From Actinomycetes bacterium (lineage in GTDB: Bacteria > Actinomycetota > Acidimicrobiia > Acidimicrobiales > RAAP-2), in NCBI GenBank assembly GCA_021799915.1, contig JAJYZN010000015.1:1-24107 (forward strand): a stretch of 24,107 bases of DNA, read 5' to 3'. A program made the translations under genes and the position numbers. The first letter of the stretch is position 1; each line of letters opens with the position of its first letter. The notes beneath the pieces are model-generated. The model had not been told where the DNA came from. It saw only the letters and a program-made list of their open reading frames with translations, and did no database searches. Shown here piece after piece: positions 22,697-24,107 of this stretch.

Positions 22697-23253
22697 AGGC
22701 CGCACGCGTACCGGCTGCTCCACGGCGACCACCCATACGTGTTGTACAGCTGGAGGGCCAAGGCATCCTGGACCGCCGCCGACGCCTGGTAGGGCCAACC
22801 GGAGTACCCGTAAGAGCTCCAGGTGATCTCGAGGATCCCGTAGGCGCCGGACGGCCGTGTCGGGGAGTGGTACACGTCGCCGGACTCTTGGACCCGGATG
22901 CACTGCCAGTCGGCGGTGTTCGTACTGGTGGCGTCCGTGGGTGGTGTCGGCGCCACCGGGGCCGGTGGCGGGGTGGCGACCGGCGGCGGGGCCAGCGGGA
23001 CGGTGCGGACCATCTTGCGCCACAGAGCCCTCCCGACAGCTGATCGGAATTCTCTGGTGTCCGATGGCACCTTGGAGACGATCGCCGGGTAGAGCACCGG
23101 TACGTCCACTGCGGGTACGGTGGCGGTGAGGTCGGTGGTCTTCCCGGCCTGCTGACTTCGGGCCGGCGTCTGGGCGCCGGCCGGTTGAGTGTTGAACGAC
23201 GTGATCATGAACGAGACGGTCGAAGCCGTCGCGAGTGCAATGCGGATCCGCAC
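22693..23253 (-). CDS. Secreted transglycosylase-like protein (lysozyme/Rpf-type fold)
   Basis: The 186-residue protein has a signal peptide (about 1-28, ending near AGAQ), a linker including a Pro/Ala-rich run (about 88-106), and a C-terminal domain from 117 to the end. That domain reads DWQCIRVQESGDVYHSPTRP then SGAYGILEITWSSYGY, like the transglycosylase domain of resuscitation-promoting factors, with E123 as likely catalytic acid. C118 and C184 could form a disulfide. It would cut or remodel peptidoglycan outside the cell. The GTG at 23253 is chosen because AAGGGAGG lies 4 bases upstream; the upstream GTG at 23277 would translate through that site. A long structured leader region lies upstream. 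Confidence 0.82.
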   Translation of the reverse strand: MRIRIALATASTVSFMITSFNTQPAGAQTPARSQQAGKTTDLTATVPAVDVPVLYPAIVSKVPSDTREFRSAVGRALWRKMVRTVPLAPPPVATPPPAPVAPTPPTDATSTNTADWQCIRVQESGDVYHSPTRPSGAYGILEITWSSYGYSGWPYQASAAVQDALALQLYNTYGWSPWSSRYACGL

Positions 23254-23310
23254 GGCACCTCCCTTCGTCGGGCGCACGCGGCGCCTCCCTCTGCTTGGTG
23301 TTGGCGGGCT

Positions 23311-23391
23311 CCGGCCATCGCATTCGCGCCCCGGACGGAGAGCGGAAAGGCTTCCTCCGTCCTGGCTTCACGCCGTAGGGTGTGCGGCCGG
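23311..23391 (-). promoter_or_regulatory. Candidate cis-regulatory RNA upstream of the transglycosylase gene
   Basis: On the minus strand CCGGCC (23386-23391) can pair with GGCCGG (23311-23316), enclosing a second perfect stem GACGGAG/CTCCGTC (23355-23361 with 23334-23340). It ends about 58 bases before the GTG start. Related Rpf-type genes in actinobacteria often carry c-di-AMP (ydaO) riboswitches, but I do not see that family's conserved core here, so this is a structural candidate only. Confidence 0.3.
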
Positions 23392-23513
23392 TTGTGTGTT
23401 CGCCCAGGGGTTCGTCGCTGGTGGGGCCTCCTTCAGCACGGGTTCGTGATGGCAGGCTTCGATCGCCTGCTCTCGCGTGACACCAGGTGGCGATCTTCTC
23501 GCCGCCGATCCTT

Positions 23514-23553
23514 GCGCACCGGTGGCGATCGCTCGCCATGCACATCGGTGCGC
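23514..23553. other. Nested hairpin in the intergenic region
   Basis: Outer arms GCGCACCG (23514-23521) and CGGTGCGC (23546-23553) are perfect complements. Inside, TGGCGA (23523-23528) and TCGCCA (23533-23538) form a 6-bp stem with a TCGC loop. The fold works on both strands, and its direction is unknown. Confidence 0.5.
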
Positions 23554-23806
23554 GTCCCACCCGCTGCTCGGGCGGTGACCGGGATGCGTGTCGGAGGGAA
23601 CGATAGCGGGTCCTCAACGTCCTGGCGCGGATGGTCCAGTCTCGCGACGCCTGGCGCCAGGGGCTTGGGTGGAGGATCTCCCAGTTCAGAAGGCTTTCTG
23701 GAAATTTCTGCCGGTGACCGCCCCAGGGGCTGATTGCAACGGGGTTGCAACCTCCATTCGGTGCGAGTCGCCGGCCAGGCACTCCTTGCCTGCCTCCGGA
23801 GCTGAC

Positions 23807-23851
23807 GGCTAAATTTAGCCTCCCCTGGTTGGGGGCACTCGATCCAGGGGA
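23807..23851 (+). promoter_or_regulatory. Palindrome plus hairpin masking the Kelch-like gene's ribosome binding site
   Basis: GGCTAAATTTAGCC (23807-23820) is a perfect 14-bp palindrome, unusually AT-rich at its centre. Directly after it TCCCCTGG (23821-23828) pairs perfectly with CCAGGGGA (23844-23851) around a 15-base loop. The right arm contains the AGGGGAG Shine-Dalgarno of the gene at 23861, so the closed stem would block translation. The palindrome could be an operator or a competing stem. Confidence 0.5.
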
Positions 23852-23860
23852 GCGAAGCAC

Positions 23861-24107
23861 ATGGACAGCGGCACGCAACTCTTTTCGGCTTCACGACGTG
23901 TCGGGCGCGTTCCGTGGCGACGGGTCTCCGCCCTGTTCGTCCTGCCGCTTCTCGCTTCAGTTGTCGGGGTGGGTGTCACGACCGTGTCGGCCCCGAATGC
24001 CGGAGCGAGCACACTCCCCAAGCTTGCCTGGACCCAGCAGCACCCCACCGGCACAACCCCCCCTGTTCGCTACGGCGCCTCGATGGCCTACGACCCGGCG
24101 AACGGCA
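23861..24107 (+). CDS. Secreted Kelch-like repeat protein (3' partial)
   Basis: The first 82 codons are present and the gene runs off the window. A basic start (RRVGRVPWRR) and a hydrophobic stretch (SALFVLPLLASVVGVGVTTV) form a signal peptide, with cleavage probably near residues 45-50 (NAGAS). The mature part begins LAWTQQHPTGTTPPVRYGASMAYDPANG, which matches the opening blade of actinobacterial Kelch-type beta-propeller proteins, where RYGASMAYD is typical. The ATG at 23861 has AGGGGAG about 10 bases upstream, inside a hairpin. The protein is likely exported; its ligand or enzyme activity is unknown. Confidence 0.75.
   Translation, partial: MDSGTQLFSASRRVGRVPWRRVSALFVLPLLASVVGVGVTTVSAPNAGASTLPKLAWTQQHPTGTTPPVRYGASMAYDPANG

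Larger units (their letters stand above)
23254..23860. other. 607-base noncoding divergent region with many inverted repeats
   Basis: This is the longest gene-free stretch of the window, between the transglycosylase start (minus) and the Kelch-like start (plus). Open frames here show no family pattern. It holds a candidate leader structure (23311-23391), GCAGGC/GCCTGC (23452-23470), two direct copies of GGTGGCGATC (23486 and 23521), a nested hairpin (23514-23553), the palindrome CTGGCGCCAG (23651-23660), TTGCAAC-GGG-GTTGCAA (23734-23750), the palindrome GGCTAAATTTAGCC (23807-23820) and a hairpin over the Kelch ribosome binding site. It must contain both divergent promoters, but no strong -35/-10 pair stands out. 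Confidence 0.7.

Noticed and set aside
23185..23733. A 182-codon plus-strand open frame opposite the start of the transglycosylase gene and into the intergenic region
   Set aside because: The translation is Arg/Ser-rich without a family pattern, and it overlaps a signal peptide on the other strand.
23254..23860. ydaO (c-di-AMP) or GEMM (c-di-GMP) riboswitch
   Set aside because: I looked for their conserved core sequences on both strands and did not see them. Only generic stems are present; a covariance search is needed to settle it.

Overview
The window is GC-rich, gene-dense chromosomal DNA. A WhiB regulator next to a PdtaS-type kinase, a three-gene trio known almost only from Actinobacteria, an FrhB/FdhB-family iron-sulfur flavoprotein, an IdeR/DtxR-shaped regulator and frequent GTG/TTG starts point to Actinomycetota. 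A deep-branching class such as Acidimicrobiia is plausible, but that is an inference. I see no tRNA, rRNA, insertion sequence, integrase or CRISPR array. Most of the content is ordinary housekeeping and metabolism.

Layout. 1-2607: a 5'-truncated PHP-domain phosphoesterase, a PdtaS-type sensor kinase, and a convergent WhiB1-like gene with a perfect CRP-type palindrome upstream. 2814-5362: glycerophosphodiester phosphodiesterase, then etfB-etfA. 5410-7248 (minus): membrane acyltransferase fused to an SGNH esterase domain. 7456-9388 (minus): a translationally coupled operon of phosphomutase-like protein, DUF3090 protein and PI-kinase-like protein, the uncharacterised actinobacterial trio. 9483-12230: family 5 uracil-DNA glycosylase, an FrhB-like protein, and a divergent Fpg/Nei glycosylase with an altered zinc finger. 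12280-15287: Bcp peroxiredoxin, DEAD-box helicase, SAM methyltransferase. 15415-17355: anchored alpha/beta hydrolase and a DtxR-family regulator with a changed metal site. 17629-20359: FMN-dependent 2-hydroxyacid dehydrogenase overlapping an MFS transporter gene, probably one uptake/oxidation operon. 20409-22696: divergent ClpS-like protein and alpha/beta hydrolase separated by a perfect 9-bp tandem repeat, then a DMT-type membrane protein. 22693-24107: a secreted transglycosylase-like protein, a 607-base noncoding region rich in hairpins, and the start of a secreted Kelch-like protein that runs off the window.

Regulation. At least five starts (9388, 11306, 11367, 15287, 16690) lie 6-8 bases downstream of a -10-like hexamer with no Shine-Dalgarno between, which suggests leaderless transcripts. 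The best candidates for something new are the kinase/DUF3090/phosphomutase trio (known family, unknown reaction), the ClpS-like protein with changed degron-pocket residues, the structured intergenic region near the right end, and the CRP-like site in front of whiB.
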